A stretch of 64,000 bases of DNA from Rhodoblastus acidophilus (GTDB lineage Bacteria; Pseudomonadota; Alphaproteobacteria; Rhizobiales; Beijerinckiaceae). Below, piece by piece: positions 34,603 through 46,010 of this stretch. Both the position numbers and the translations under genes were made by a program. Under the pieces are notes generated by a model, which was given only the letters and a program-made list of their open reading frames with translations, made no database searches and was not told the DNA's origin. The DNA is taken from the NCBI RefSeq assembly GCF_025961575.1, contig NZ_JAOQNX010000007.1:1-64000 (forward strand), read 5' to 3'. The first letter of the stretch is position 1, and every line of letters begins with the position of its first letter.

Positions 34603-36780
34603 TCAGCTCTCCGTCGCGCAAACGCGCGCGCTGGTCGCCTCTTTCCATTCCTTGAGCCAGGTCTCGATGCGACCGCCTTCCTTTTTGGTCCAAGCGACGA
34701 AGGCCGGTCCCTCCTCGGCGATCATGAACACGCCGTCCATGCCCTTGGCGCGGCGGATGGTGTCGAGCGCCTGGGCCGGTGTTTGCGCGATGGGCCCGGC
34801 GACATTGAAGGAGGTGTTCACCGCAACCTCGACGCCGTTGCGCCGCCCCAGCGCCTTCAGATAGGCGTGGGTCAAGGGATCGGTGTGTTCGCGCACGATC
34901 TGGATGCGCGCGCTGCCATCGGCGTGAATCACGGCGGGAACTTTTTCATAGGCTTCCGGCTTGGCCTGGGCGATCAGCACCATGTAATTGTAGACGTTGT
35001 AGGCGTCGTCCGCGCCGCCCTCGGACAATTCGAAAAGCGCCTTGGCGGCTTCGAGCGTCGCCATGGGCGCGAGCGGCCGAATGGCCTCGCGATATTTGAC
35101 GCGGGCGTTGAGCGTGTCCCGCGTGTTCGGATTGCAGGGATTGGCCAGGAAGGACCGGTGGCCGAGGGCGCGCGGCCCCGTCTCGGCGGCGCCCTGGTAC
35201 AGCGCGATCACGCCGTCCCGCGCGGTGATGAAGGCCATGAAATCGGCGATGGCCTCGCGTTCGGATTTTTGCGAGGCGTCGCCGAGCTCAATCCAGGCCA
35301 CGTCGTCGGCGCCCTTCAGCGCCTGCAAAATTTCGGATTTCTGCGACGCGCGCCCGCAATAGAAGGCGTGGTCGAGGCCGGGGCCCGCGCCCACGCCCGC
35401 CACAGCGGCGAAGGCGTAAGCGGCGCCGATGGTGACGCCGGAATCGCCGGGCACCGGAGGAACCCAGAGATGCAGCCGAGTCGCGCGCTGCAGGACGCGC
35501 TGGTAATAGGCGGCGTCAAAATGGTCGAGGACGCGCATGTTGGCCACGGCGTTGAGCGCCGCGCCGCCGGTCAGCACCAGCCGGTCGGAGCCGGTTTCGC
35601 GAATAAAACCGTCGATCAGATGGATCAGGGCGTCCTCGAACACCATCTGCACCGCCGCCGCCTTGTCCAGGCGCTCCTTGGTGTTGGGCGAATGCTTGAT
35701 GTCCTCCACCCGCAGCACGGCGTCGGGATTCCACATATTTTCCGGCGGGATCGGCGGCCCCATGATCTCGGCGAGTTCCGGCGTGTAGGGGTTGCGCAGC
35801 ATGCTGCGGTGCCAGTTGGCCAGCGAGCGGTTGAGGCGCACCTCGCCGCCTTCGCGGAGATCGAAAATATCGCGCAGCCCCGCATAAAAACGGTTCGTTG
35901 CACGATTGGTGTCGCCATAGGCGGAGGCGCCCATATAGCGGCCTTCGCTGCTGAGCGCGGTCCAGCCGCCCTGGGTGGCGCTGAGCACGGCGTAGAACAT
36001 GCCGAGCGAATCGAACAGGCTGTCGTTGCAGCGCAACAGCCGCAGCCTGCCCTCTTCCGCTAGGTAAAGCGAGATGGAGCCGGCGTCGCCGGAGCCATCG
36101 ACGACGACGACCATGACCGGCGCCTTCTCCCGGGCGAAGGGCGAGGCCGCATGGGAGAAATAGGCGTGATCGTCGTGATGCGGCATGCCGATGATCGGCG
36201 GCGGCGCGTCGAGCCCGAAGCGGCGCGCGAGGTCTTTTGGCGCGCGCAAACCTTCCTTCAGATCGTCGCCGTTGTAGGTGGGGCCGTGCTCCTCGAAGAT
36301 CATGGCGAGGCTTCCCGGAAATTCCTCCAGGGTCGACCGGGCGCCTGTGGCCATCAGCAGGGCGTAATCATAGGTCGCGAGCCAGGCGACGATCTGCTCC
36401 GGCCGAATCCCCCGGCTGTTCATGATCTCGGCCAAAGCGTCAAGCGAGTGACGGGGATAATGGTTGGAGTGTTTCTGGCCGGAAAACCGCTCCTCCTCAT
36501 TGTTGCAGATGACGCGAATCCCTGCCGGGGAGACTTCGACCAGCGCGGCGCCGGTGTTGTGGAATCCGCCAATGCTCAAGCCGACGAGATAGGCGGTTTC
36601 GCCGCGTCCGACGCGCGCCGCCAACTCCCGCGCCCGCTCGGCCGCCAAAGCGCTGTTCGCCCTGTAGAAATTCTTTGTACGAAAATAGTGATCGGCAATC
36701 GGCAGGGCCACGCGGAACCCCAGCTTGCCCAGCCGGGGGTTCAACGGAGCGGTGCGCGGGGCCGAACGGGAATGCTTCAT
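34603..36780 (-). CDS. Carbamoyltransferase (NodU/CmcH family)
   Basis: The 725-aa product has both halves of the family. The N-terminal Kae1-like ASKHA domain has VGLSIGGFHNTGAALVEV, NNEEERFSGQKHSNHYP, HHDDHAYFSHAASPF with the metal-binding histidines, VVVVDGSGDAGS and LVLTGGAALNAVAN. The C-terminal YrdC-like domain has GAAETGPRALGHRSFLANPC and VNTSFNVAGPIAQTPAQAL. Family members carbamoylate sugars or antibiotic scaffolds using carbamoyl phosphate and ATP, for example NodU on Nod factors. It could decorate a surface glycan here, but no nod genes are present. ATG 36780 follows GAGGTG; an earlier ATG at 36819 is possible. It is longer than typical NodU (about 560-600 aa). Confidence 0.85.
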   Translation of the reverse strand: MKHSRSAPRTAPLNPRLGKLGFRVALPIADHYFRTKNFYRANSALAAERARELAARVGRGETAYLVGLSIGGFHNTGAALVEVSPAGIRVICNNEEERFSGQKHSNHYPRHSLDALAEIMNSRGIRPEQIVAWLATYDYALLMATGARSTLEEFPGSLAMIFEEHGPTYNGDDLKEGLRAPKDLARRFGLDAPPPIIGMPHHDDHAYFSHAASPFAREKAPVMVVVVDGSGDAGSISLYLAEEGRLRLLRCNDSLFDSLGMFYAVLSATQGGWTALSSEGRYMGASAYGDTNRATNRFYAGLRDIFDLREGGEVRLNRSLANWHRSMLRNPYTPELAEIMGPPIPPENMWNPDAVLRVEDIKHSPNTKERLDKAAAVQMVFEDALIHLIDGFIRETGSDRLVLTGGAALNAVANMRVLDHFDAAYYQRVLQRATRLHLWVPPVPGDSGVTIGAAYAFAAVAGVGAGPGLDHAFYCGRASQKSEILQALKGADDVAWIELGDASQKSEREAIADFMAFITARDGVIALYQGAAETGPRALGHRSFLANPCNPNTRDTLNARVKYREAIRPLAPMATLEAAKALFELSEGGADDAYNVYNYMVLIAQAKPEAYEKVPAVIHADGSARIQIVREHTDPLTHAYLKALGRRNGVEVAVNTSFNVAGPIAQTPAQALDTIRRAKGMDGVFMIAEEGPAFVAWTKKEGGRIETWLKEWKEATSARVCATES

Positions 36781-36954
36781 AAGGGGACACCTCGAACCTG
36801 TCGAAAAATCTTTGCTCAAGCTTTGGATCGACTCATAGCCGCCGTTTTACGCCTGCGGCAAGCGTCACGCGAGTGCGCCGCATCCCGCCGGAAAACATTG
36901 GCGGGATCGTGACCTTCTTGTGACGATCGGACCCGCGGCGCCCACGCTCTGGTC

Positions 36955-37803
36955 TCAGCGCGTTCCCCAGTTCAGCGCCGGCACGAATTTGTAGGGATAG
37001 TCGGGCTCGACATAGCCGTCGGGGCCCTGCCGTTTCGGCAGCTTGATGTTGTCGCGGGGCACATCTTCGTACGGAAACTGTTTCAGCAGATGCGAAATCA
37101 GGTTCAGCCGCGCGCGCTTCTTGTCGTCGGAGCGCAAGACACGCCAAGGCGCCCAGGGCGTATCCGTCGCCTGGAACATGTCGTCGCGCGCCCTTGAATA
37201 ATCGTACCAGCGGCTGAAGGACTTGACGTCCATCGGCGACAGTTTCCAAATCTTGCGACCGTCGCCGATTCGGGACTGGAGCCGGCGCTCCTGCTCCTCC
37301 TCGCTCACTTCGAGCCAATATTTCAGCAACACAATGCCCGATTCGCACATGGCTCTTTCGAAGCCGGGCGCAACCTCGAGGAACCGCTCGACCTGGGCCT
37401 GCGTGCAAAAGCCCATGACGCGTTCGACGCCAGCGCGGTTGTACCAACTGCGGTCGAAGATCACGATTTCGCCGGCGGCGGGGAAATGCGCGAGATAGCG
37501 CTGCACATACATCTGCGATTTTTCGCGCTCGGTCGGCGCGGGCAGCGCGACGACGCGGAACACGCGCGGGCTGACGCGCTCGGTGATCGCTTTGATGCAG
37601 CCGCCCTTGCCGGCGCCGTCGCGCCCCTCGAAGACGATGCAGATTTTTTGGCCGGTGTGGACGACCCATTGCTGCAGCTTGACCAGCTCGACGTGCAGGT
37701 GGGCGAGTTCGCGCAGGTAAGCTTTGTTCTTGAGTTTTCCGTCCTGGGCGGCGTCGTGTTCCGCAATTTGAACCTGTCCGCCCTTTTTCTTCTTCGCGGG
37801 CAT
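36955..37803 (-). CDS. ppk2: Polyphosphate kinase 2
   Basis: The 282-aa product has the PPK2 fold: Walker A FEGRDGAGKGG followed by CIKAITE, Walker B VIFDRSWYNRAGVERVMGFC, a lid region with ARDDMFQATDTPWAPW, and a C-terminal NWGTR. PPK2 uses polyphosphate to phosphorylate nucleoside diphosphates (or monophosphates) or the reverse, in the cytoplasm; the one-domain length fits class I. ATG 37803 has GAGGGA about 9 bases upstream and opens a Lys-rich start (PAKKKKGG). It is transcribed alone, divergent from fabI. Confidence 0.92.
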   Translation of the reverse strand: MPAKKKKGGQVQIAEHDAAQDGKLKNKAYLRELAHLHVELVKLQQWVVHTGQKICIVFEGRDGAGKGGCIKAITERVSPRVFRVVALPAPTEREKSQMYVQRYLAHFPAAGEIVIFDRSWYNRAGVERVMGFCTQAQVERFLEVAPGFERAMCESGIVLLKYWLEVSEEEQERRLQSRIGDGRKIWKLSPMDVKSFSRWYDYSRARDDMFQATDTPWAPWRVLRSDDKKRARLNLISHLLKQFPYEDVPRDNIKLPKRQGPDGYVEPDYPYKFVPALNWGTR

Positions 37804-38161
37804 GAGCGGCTCCCTCTTTGTCGCCACGAGACGGTGACGTGTGGCTATGGCGGGCGAATGTTATCGTCTCCAACGCAAATGCGTCCATATGACGATGGTC
37901 TTTCAAAACGGCCATGCGGCGCAGCCTTGGACGCGACAGCAAGATGGCTATTTTTCTATTGATTTTCTGTTACTTAGCAGTATTCTGGCGCTGAATTTCC
38001 ACGACAGTTTTTTACTTTATGCTTGGGCTTGCCTGAAAGCGCGGGGCGGAATACGTTTCGACAGTTGAGGCAAATCAAAGCGCGCGGAGCACGCTGTCCT
38101 AGCTTGTAAATGTTGATTGGCGGCGTTCTGCTGGACCCTGGGAGGGGGAAAGGACAGCGCG
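37804..38161. promoter_or_regulatory. Divergent intergenic region between ppk2 and fabI
   Basis: This 358-bp region contains an AT-rich core at about 37940-38030 and must carry both promoters. A strong ribosome binding site (GGGAGGGGG, about 38140-38150) precedes fabI. No gene, riboswitch or clear operator was identified. Confidence 0.4.
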
Positions 38162-38950
<789 letters not shown>

Positions 38951-39000
38951 CCCGGGCGCGGCGACGCGCGCCGGCGGAATTTTAGGAGCGGCGTGGACAG

Positions 39001-40140
39001 ATGGATAAGCGGATCGAGAACACCCTGCTCCCGCGCTTTGCCGGGCTGCGCGGCGCCCTGTGCGCCGTCGCCCTGCTGATGGGCTCGGGCGCATCGGCGC
39101 AGCAGGGTCAACCCATCCCGGTCGGCGTGACAAAGATCGCCTTGACCCCGGTCGAGCAGGCGGTGGAATTCGTCGGCCGCGTCAGCGCCATCGAACGGGT
39201 CGAAGTCCGTGCGCGCGTAAAAGGGTTTTTGGAAGCCGTGCTGTTCAAGGAGGGCGACGAGATCAAGAAGGGCGCGCCGCTCTACCGGATCGAGAAGGGC
39301 CAGTTCGACGCCGATGTGAAGCAGGCCGAAGGCGCGCTGTTGCGTAGCAAGGCGGCCAAGGAGCTGAGCGTCATCCAGTTGAAGCGCGCCGACGAACTGC
39401 TGGCCAAGCAGACCGGAACGGCCGTGGCCCGCGATCAGGCGCAGGCCGCCGACCAGCAGGCTCTGGGCCAGATCGTCAGCAATGAGGGCGCGCTGGAGCT
39501 CGCCAAGCTGAATCTGTCCTATACGGAAATCACCGCTCCGATCGCCGGCAAGATCGGCGCGACCAATGTGACCGTCGGCAATGTGGTCGGTCCCGACAGC
39601 GGCGTGCTGACCACGATCGTCAGCCAGAATCCGATGTATGTGAAGTTCCCGGTCAGCGAACGCGAATTCTTGAAAATGCGGCGGGACGGCTCGAGCGCGC
39701 CGCGCGAAAAGCTCAAGGTGGGGATCAAGTTCGCAGACGGCTCGCTCTACGACCAGAACGGCGAACTCAATTTCGTCGACGTCAGCGTCGACAAGGCCAC
39801 CGACACGATCAATGTGCGCGGCTCCTTCCCCAACCCGAACGGCGTGCTGGTGGACGGGCAATTCGTGCGCGTGGTGCTGCAGGGCGACAAGCCCGAGGAG
39901 AAACTGGTGGTTCCGCAGGCGGCGCTGCTGGCCGACCAGAAGGGCATGTATGTCTTCGTGGTTCAGGACGACAAGGCGGAGGTCCGGCGCATCACGACCG
40001 GCGGCGGTTTCAAGGACAGTCTCATTGTCGAGGACGGGCTCAAGGCGGGCGACCTCGTCATCGTCGATGGTCTGCAGGGGGTGAGGCCGGGCGCGCCCGT
40101 GCGCGCGCGACCGGCCGTGAACGCCATGGGGACCAACTGA
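39001..40140 (+). CDS. RND efflux periplasmic adaptor (AcrA/MexA-like)
   Basis: The 379-aa product has an uncleaved or lipoprotein-like hydrophobic N terminus ([16 protein letters not shown], no obvious lipobox Cys) and the order of adaptor domains: beta-barrel start [18 protein letters not shown], lipoyl [20 protein letters not shown], an alpha hairpin of about 60 residues, second lipoyl [15 protein letters not shown], then barrel and membrane-proximal domains ([20 protein letters not shown]). It links the RND transporter to an outer-membrane channel. The RND gene starts one base after its stop, so they are an operon. No tolC-like gene follows. Confidence 0.92.
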   Translation: MDKRIENTLLPRFAGLRGALCAVALLMGSGASAQQGQPIPVGVTKIALTPVEQAVEFVGRVSAIERVEVRARVKGFLEAVLFKEGDEIKKGAPLYRIEKGQFDADVKQAEGALLRSKAAKELSVIQLKRADELLAKQTGTAVARDQAQAADQQALGQIVSNEGALELAKLNLSYTEITAPIAGKIGATNVTVGNVVGPDSGVLTTIVSQNPMYVKFPVSEREFLKMRRDGSSAPREKLKVGIKFADGSLYDQNGELNFVDVSVDKATDTINVRGSFPNPNGVLVDGQFVRVVLQGDKPEEKLVVPQAALLADQKGMYVFVVQDDKAEVRRITTGGGFKDSLIVEDGLKAGDLVIVDGLQGVRPGAPVRARPAVNAMGTN

Positions 40141-40141
40141 G

Positions 40142-43100
40142 ATGTTTTCGTCCCTCTTCGTCGACCGGCCCCGCTTCGCCATCGTCATCGCCCTGATCAC
40201 CACTATAGCGGGCCTGCTCGCGCTGCTCACCATTCCGGTCGCGCAATATCCCGACATCGTGCCGCCGCAGGTGCAGGTCACCACCTTCTATCCCGGCGCC
40301 AATGGCGGGGTGGTCGAGTCGACGGTGGCGCAGCCGATCGAGGCGCAGGTCGTCGGCGTCGACAAGATGATCTATATGAAGAGCGTCAGCGGCGACGACG
40401 GCAGCTACACGCTGATCTGTTCCTTCGAACTGGGAACCGACCCCGACATCAATGCGGTGAACGTCAACAACCGCGTGCAGATCGCCCTCGCGCAGCTTCC
40501 GCCGGAGGTGCAGAAGCAGGGCGTGACGGTCAAGAACAAGTCCTCGGCGCTGCTGGGCGTGATTTCGGTTTACTCGCCGCACAACACCCATGACGCGCTG
40601 TTCCTGTCGAACTATGTCACCATCAACATGCTCGACCAGATCAAGAGCACGCCCGGCGTGGGCGACGCCTCGCTCTGGGGGCCGCAGGATTACGCCATCC
40701 GCGCCTGGGTGAAGACGGACCGGCTGACCGGCCTCAACCTGACCACCGGCGACGTCATCAACGCGATCCAAAGCCAGAACCTGCAAGCCGCCGTGGGGCG
40801 CATCGGCACGCGTCCGATCTCCAACGACCAGCAATTGCAGCTCAACATCTCGACCAAGGGCCGCCTGACCACAATCCCCGAATTCGAGAATATCGTCATC
40901 CGCACCAATTCGGACGGCTCGATCCTGCGGCTGGGCGATGTGGCGCGCCTCGAACTCGGCGCCGCCAATCTCGACCGCGAAACACGCTTCAACGGTTCGC
41001 CGGCGGCGGCGATCGCCATCTACCAGGCGCCCGGCGCCAATGCGATCGAGGCGCTGGGCGCGATTCGAAAACTCATGACGGGGTTGCAAGATCGCTTCCC
41101 CGAGGACCTCGCCTGGAAGGTCACCTACGATCCCACCGTCTTCGTCACCGACACGATCCATGAGGTGAAGAAGACGCTGATCGAGGCGTTCGTCCTGGTC
41201 GTCCTGGTGGTCTTCCTGTTCCTCGGCAGCCTGCGCGCCACGCTGATCCCGATGTTCGCCGTGCCGGTCAGCCTGATCGGCGCCTTCATCGTGCTCAAGG
41301 CGATCGGCTATTCCGCCAACACCGTGTCGCTGCTCGCGGTCGTGCTCGCCATCGGCATTGTCGTCGACGACGCCATTGTCGTGGTCGAGAATGTCGAGCG
41401 CGTGATGGAGGAGCATCCGGACCTCACGCCCGCGGAAGCGACAAAAAAGGCCATGGCGGAAATCACCGCGCCGATCATCGGCATCACCCTGGTGCTGCTG
41501 TCGGTGTTCGTGCCTGTCGCCTTCATTCCCGGCATATCGGGCGAATTGTTCCGGCAATTCGCCGTCACCGTCGCCGTCGCCATGGTGCTGTCGGCGATCA
41601 ACGCGCTGACCCTTTCGCCGGCGCTCTGCGGCGTTCTTTTAAAACGCAGCCATGGCCGGCGCGGCATTATGGGCCGGGTGATGAACGCCATCGACTGGAC
41701 CCGCGACCGCTACGGCGACGCGACGGCAAAGCTCGTGCGCTTCTCCTCCATCGGCCTGCTATTCGTCGTTTTGTCGGGCGTCGGCGTCACTGCTTTGTCG
41801 AAAATCACGCCGACCGGTTTTCTGCCGGAGGACGACCAGGGCGCCTTCTTCGTCGTCGCGCAATTGCCGGGCGGCGCCTCGGTCGGCCGCACGGCGGGCG
41901 TGGTCGCGCAAGCGGAAAACTATTTGAAGGAAGAGGAGGCGATCGCCGATTACACCTCGGTGGTCGGGCTCAACTTCATCGACGGCTATTCGCAGGCGAG
42001 TTCGGCCTTCATCGTCGTCACGCTCAAACCGTTTGAAGAACGCCAGGGCGCGGGACAATCGGCCAAGGAGATCATCGCGCGCCTCAGCCAGAAATTCGTG
42101 CAGATCCGCGAAGGCGCGGTCGTTGGGCTGGCGCCGCCGCCGATCATCGGCCTGGGAACGGGCGGCGGCTTCACCTATGTGCTGCAGGACCTGCAGGCGG
42201 GCGACCCCAAGACCCTGGCGCAGGTGCTGCGCGGATTGGTCGTCGCCGCCAACCAGGACCCCACCCTCAGCGCCGTGTTCAGCACCTTTTCCGCGACCAA
42301 TCCGTCGATCTATCTCGACATCGACCGCGACAAGGCGCAGGTGCTGGGCGTGCCGCTCGACACGATCTTCCAGTCGCTGCAAGCGTCGCTCGGCGGCTAT
42401 TTCGTCAACAACACCAATTTGTTCGGCCGCACCTGGCAGGTGCAGGTGCAGGCGGAGGCCGCCGACCGCGCCAGCGTCGACGATATCTATCGGATCAATG
42501 TCCGCAGCGCCTCGGGGCAGATGATCCCGCTGCGCAGCCTGGTCGAAGTCAAGGTCGTCGTCGGGCCGCCGGCGCTGATCCGCTACAACAACCGCCGCGC
42601 CGTCACCATCCAGGGCGGCCCCTCGCCGGGCCATTCCTCGGGCGAGGCGCTGGCGGCGATGGAGCAGGTCGCCGCCAAAACCCTGCCGGCGGGTTTCGCC
42701 GGGGAATGGACCGACACCGCCTTCCAGGAAAAGCGCGCCGAAGGCAAGACCGCGATGATCCTGGGTTTCGCCATCCTGTTTGCCTATCTGTTCCTGGTGG
42801 CGCTTTACGAAAGCTGGACGATCCCCGTGCCGGTCCTGCTGTCGGTTACGGTGGGCATGCTCGGCTCCTATCTCGGCATTGTCATGGGCGGGCTGACGCT
42901 CGATCTCTACGCCCAGATCGGCATGGTCGTGCTGATCGGCCTCGCGGCGAAGAACGGCATTCTCATCGTCGAATTCGCCAAGGAGAAGCGCGAGGGGGGC
43001 ATGGCTCTACTTCGCGCCGCCGAGCTTGGCGCGCGCGACCGGTTCCGCCCGGTGATGATGACCTCCTTCGCCTTCATCCTCGGCCTCTATCCGCTGGTGG

Positions 43101-43285
43101 TGGCGGTCGGCGCGTCGCAGCTCGCGCGCCGAAACGTCGGCACGCCGGTGTTCGGCGGCATGCTGCTGGCGTCCTTCCTCGGCATTTTCGCCATCCCGCC
43201 GCTCTATGTCTTCTTCCAGTCCATACGCGAGAAACTGCGGCCGGGCGCGCGGCCCGCCGAGGAGGTCAAGACCCCGGCCGCCTGA
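40142..43285 (+). CDS. RND multidrug efflux transporter (HAE1/AcrB-like)
   Basis: The 1047-aa product matches AcrB in length and layout: [20 protein letters not shown] at the N terminus, 12 membrane segments in two sets, two large periplasmic loops, the conserved [20 protein letters not shown] segment with the paired Asp of TM4 used in proton relay, and [20 protein letters not shown] in the second half. It is an inner-membrane drug/proton antiporter working as a trimer with the adaptor upstream. Substrate is not predictable. Its position between fabI and the DUF3141 gene could mean export of fatty-acid-like or solvent compounds (speculative). Confidence 0.95.
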   Translation: MFSSLFVDRPRFAIVIALITTIAGLLALLTIPVAQYPDIVPPQVQVTTFYPGANGGVVESTVAQPIEAQVVGVDKMIYMKSVSGDDGSYTLICSFELGTDPDINAVNVNNRVQIALAQLPPEVQKQGVTVKNKSSALLGVISVYSPHNTHDALFLSNYVTINMLDQIKSTPGVGDASLWGPQDYAIRAWVKTDRLTGLNLTTGDVINAIQSQNLQAAVGRIGTRPISNDQQLQLNISTKGRLTTIPEFENIVIRTNSDGSILRLGDVARLELGAANLDRETRFNGSPAAAIAIYQAPGANAIEALGAIRKLMTGLQDRFPEDLAWKVTYDPTVFVTDTIHEVKKTLIEAFVLVVLVVFLFLGSLRATLIPMFAVPVSLIGAFIVLKAIGYSANTVSLLAVVLAIGIVVDDAIVVVENVERVMEEHPDLTPAEATKKAMAEITAPIIGITLVLLSVFVPVAFIPGISGELFRQFAVTVAVAMVLSAINALTLSPALCGVLLKRSHGRRGIMGRVMNAIDWTRDRYGDATAKLVRFSSIGLLFVVLSGVGVTALSKITPTGFLPEDDQGAFFVVAQLPGGASVGRTAGVVAQAENYLKEEEAIADYTSVVGLNFIDGYSQASSAFIVVTLKPFEERQGAGQSAKEIIARLSQKFVQIREGAVVGLAPPPIIGLGTGGGFTYVLQDLQAGDPKTLAQVLRGLVVAANQDPTLSAVFSTFSATNPSIYLDIDRDKAQVLGVPLDTIFQSLQASLGGYFVNNTNLFGRTWQVQVQAEAADRASVDDIYRINVRSASGQMIPLRSLVEVKVVVGPPALIRYNNRRAVTIQGGPSPGHSSGEALAAMEQVAAKTLPAGFAGEWTDTAFQEKRAEGKTAMILGFAILFAYLFLVALYESWTIPVPVLLSVTVGMLGSYLGIVMGGLTLDLYAQIGMVVLIGLAAKNGILIVEFAKEKREGGMALLRAAELGARDRFRPVMMTSFAFILGLYPLVVAVGASQLARRNVGTPVFGGMLLASFLGIFAIPPLYVFFQSIREKLRPGARPAEEVKTPAA

Positions 43286-43312
43286 GACAAAAGATAAGAA
43301 CAGGAGAGGACC

Positions 43313-43780
43313 ATGTCCGACAAACCGACCGCCGTTCCCGCCGCCGAAGACGACCTGCTGATGTCGGTCGAGGCGCTCAAGCACTATGTCGCCGAAGTCG
43401 AAATGGCCCGGGCGAAGCAGTCGCTGGCGGCCTATAACAAGGCGTATGAGAAGCAGCAGGAGCTGCTGCGGCATCTCAAATCCGACGCGCCCATCGACGA
43501 GGCGACGCTGCGCGCCTTTCTCATGCGGCTCAAGACGGTCGCGGCGACCGGCGCCGACCGGATCATGATCGGCCGTTTCCCGAGCGAACTCTGCACGGAT
43601 CACGGACGCGCCATCAACCAGGGCGAGGCGGGCTGGCCGGAGACGCTGCAAGGGCTTCCGCGCCAGGCCTATCTGACCTGGAAAGACAAGCTGCAGCCGC
43701 TTGGCTACAAATTGGAAGTGATGATCGTCGAATGGCCGAACGGCCTGCCGGGCGACATCGGCATGTATCTGACCTGGTAG
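43313..43780 (+). CDS. Unknown 155-aa protein
   Basis: Not recognised. The N-terminal half is a charged amphipathic helix (about 20-60, VEALKHYVAEVEMARAKQSL and AYNKAYEKQQELLRHL) that may form a coiled coil; the C-terminal half is globular with FPSELCTDHGRAINQGEAGW, LPRQAYLTWKDKLQPLGYKL and MIVEWPNGLPGDIGMYLTW. There is no signal or membrane segment. It starts 27 bases after the RND gene with AGGAGAGG upstream and ends 31 bases before the DUF3141 gene, so it belongs to the same transcription unit. Confidence 0.7.
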   Translation: MSDKPTAVPAAEDDLLMSVEALKHYVAEVEMARAKQSLAAYNKAYEKQQELLRHLKSDAPIDEATLRAFLMRLKTVAATGADRIMIGRFPSELCTDHGRAINQGEAGWPETLQGLPRQAYLTWKDKLQPLGYKLEVMIVEWPNGLPGDIGMYLTW

Positions 43781-43811
43781 GCGGTCCCAGCCCCGTCCTG
43801 TGGAGGCGTCC

Positions 43812-46010
43812 ATGTCCGAAGCGAAACCCGAAAATTTTAATCCCTGGTTCGACTACATGCGCGACGCCTTCGAGCGCTCCGTGCTGTTTCTCGACATCCT
43901 CCGCCAGCGCGGCAACATCTACGAAGAGCAGACCAAGCGCATTGCGCCCCACGTCCTGACCTTCAAGGCCGAGGTGGTCTGCGACGGACGCCAGCTGGAA
44001 AAACCCGTCAACTACGCTCTGACGCGCATCACCCCGCCGAAGGGCGTGGCGATCGACCCGAAAAAGCGGCCGTTCATCGTCTTCGACCCGCGCGCCGGCC
44101 ACGGCCCCGGCATTGGCGGGATGAAACACGACAGCGAGATCGGCGTCGCCATGAAGGCGGGCCATTCCTGCTATTTCGTCGGCTTTTTGCCCGATCCCAT
44201 GCCAGGCCAGACGGTTGAGGACGTTTGCCGCGCGGAAGCGCATTTTGTGAAGATTGTCTCCGACCTGCATGCCGACGCCGACGGCAAGCCGGCGCTGATC
44301 GGCAATTGCCAGGCGGGCTGGCAGATCATGATCATGGCGGCGCTCCATCCCGAACTGCCCGGCCCGATCGTGCTGGCGGGGACGCCCTTGTCCTATTGGG
44401 CGGGCGTGCGCGGAAAAAATCCGATGCGCTATCTCGGCGGCCTGTGCGGCGGCTCCTGGATGACGTCGCTGGCCGGAGATCTCGGCGCCGGCAAATTCGA
44501 CGGCGCCGCGCTGATCGCCAATTTCGAATCCAACAATCCGGCGAACACGTTCTGGAGCAAGTCCTATAACGTCTACGCCAAGGTCGACACCGAGGCGGAG
44601 CGCTTCCTCAGCTTTGAGAAATGGTGGGGCGTGCCGATCATCCTCAATGCCGAGGAGATGCAGTTCATCGTCGACGAACTTTTTGTGGGCAACCGGCTCG
44701 CGACCGGCCGGACGATCATGAGCGACGGCCAGCGCGTCGATCTTCGAAAAATCCGCTCGCCCATAGTCGTCTTCTGTTCGTTCGGCGACGACATCACCCC
44801 GCCGCAGCAGGCGCTCGACTGGGTGCTCGACCTCTACGAAAACGTCGAGCAGATCGTCGAGAACGGCCAGACCATCCTCTATTGCCTGCACCAGAGCATC
44901 GGCCATCTCGGCATTTTCGTCGCGGGTTCGGTGGCGACCAAGGAGCACGAGGAATTCGCGCTCAACATGAACATGATCGACGCGATGCCGCCGGGTTTGT
45001 ACGAGCTGGAGTTGTCGGCCTTGGATGCGCAGACGAGCAATCCGGAGCTGGTGAAAGGCAAATTTGTCGCCAAGATCGCGCCGCGCACGCTCGACGATAT
45101 CAAAGCGCTCGGCTGCAATGACGCGGCGGATACGCGCAAGTTCGAGACGGTCGCGCGCCTGTCGGAAATCAACCAGGGTTTTTACAGGACCTTCGTCAGC
45201 CCGGCGGTGAAGACGATGATCACGCCGGAAACCGCCGCCTTCCTGCGCGACATGCATCCGAACCGGGTGTCCTTCAAAGCCTTTTCCGACGCCAATCCGT
45301 TGATGGCGCCGGTCGCGCAACTCGCCGAGGACATCCGCGCCGACGGCCACCGCCATCCCGTGTCGCCGGACAATCCGTTCCTCGCCTGCGAGCGGATCAT
45401 GTCCTCGTGGATCGTCACCGGCCTTCAGGCCTTCGCCAGCGCGCGCGAGGCCTGGACGGAAGCCCTGTTCCATTCGACCTATGGATCGCCGGGCCTGCAG
45501 GCCGCGGTGGGCTTGAACTCGGACCAGGCCAAGGTGGCGCGGCACGCCTATGGCGCCCTGGAGCGCGCCGAGACAGCCGCCGAGCTTGAGGCCGACATGG
45601 GCCGCGGCGGGCTGCTGGAAGCAGGCTTGCGGGCGCTCATTTACGTGATGTGGGGCGCCGGCGTCGATGAGCGGCAGTTCAACGCCATCGAGCAGATTCG
45701 CGCCGCCGCGCCGCAGAACGAGCGCGTGTCCGGGTCGCAGCTGAAATCCATCGTGCGGCGCCAGTCGACGCTGCTGCGGGCGGACACGGCGCGGGCGCTC
45801 GCCGCCATTCCGGCGATGATCCCGGACGATCCCTCGCGCCGCCGGACGGTCGTCCTGATCATCGAAGATGTGGTGAGCGCCAAGGGCGCGCTGACGCCGG
45901 AAGCCGAGAACCGGATCGACGAAATCCGGGGACTGTTCGGGGTTCCGCGCAAGACGGCTGGGGAGGTGGATCATGGAGGCGGTTCAAGCCCAAGGGCACG
46001 AAAAATATAA
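43812..46010 (+). CDS. DUF3141 protein, PHA-synthase-like alpha/beta hydrolase
   Basis: The 732-aa product belongs to the DUF3141 family. Its first 400 residues have an alpha/beta-hydrolase pattern close to class III/I PHA synthases: FIVFDPRAGHGPGIGG (oxyanion region), ALIGNCQAGWQ with nucleophile Cys166, SFGDDITPPQQALDW with Asp326/327, and HQSIGHLGIFV with His365. The Cys-Asp-His set is the PhaC triad. The C-terminal 330 residues are unique to the family. A role in acyl-CoA or hydroxyalkanoate metabolism is likely but not proven. ATG 43812 follows GGAGGC. It overlaps the phosphate acyltransferase gene by 38 bases, implying tight coupling. Confidence 0.82.
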   Translation: MSEAKPENFNPWFDYMRDAFERSVLFLDILRQRGNIYEEQTKRIAPHVLTFKAEVVCDGRQLEKPVNYALTRITPPKGVAIDPKKRPFIVFDPRAGHGPGIGGMKHDSEIGVAMKAGHSCYFVGFLPDPMPGQTVEDVCRAEAHFVKIVSDLHADADGKPALIGNCQAGWQIMIMAALHPELPGPIVLAGTPLSYWAGVRGKNPMRYLGGLCGGSWMTSLAGDLGAGKFDGAALIANFESNNPANTFWSKSYNVYAKVDTEAERFLSFEKWWGVPIILNAEEMQFIVDELFVGNRLATGRTIMSDGQRVDLRKIRSPIVVFCSFGDDITPPQQALDWVLDLYENVEQIVENGQTILYCLHQSIGHLGIFVAGSVATKEHEEFALNMNMIDAMPPGLYELELSALDAQTSNPELVKGKFVAKIAPRTLDDIKALGCNDAADTRKFETVARLSEINQGFYRTFVSPAVKTMITPETAAFLRDMHPNRVSFKAFSDANPLMAPVAQLAEDIRADGHRHPVSPDNPFLACERIMSSWIVTGLQAFASAREAWTEALFHSTYGSPGLQAAVGLNSDQAKVARHAYGALERAETAAELEADMGRGGLLEAGLRALIYVMWGAGVDERQFNAIEQIRAAAPQNERVSGSQLKSIVRRQSTLLRADTARALAAIPAMIPDDPSRRRTVVLIIEDVVSAKGALTPEAENRIDEIRGLFGVPRKTAGEVDHGGGSSPRARKI

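Noticed and set aside
43614-45974. Antisense open frame of 786 codons over the DUF3141 gene
   Set aside because: GC-driven shadow of a conserved gene; no domain, no ribosome binding site logic.
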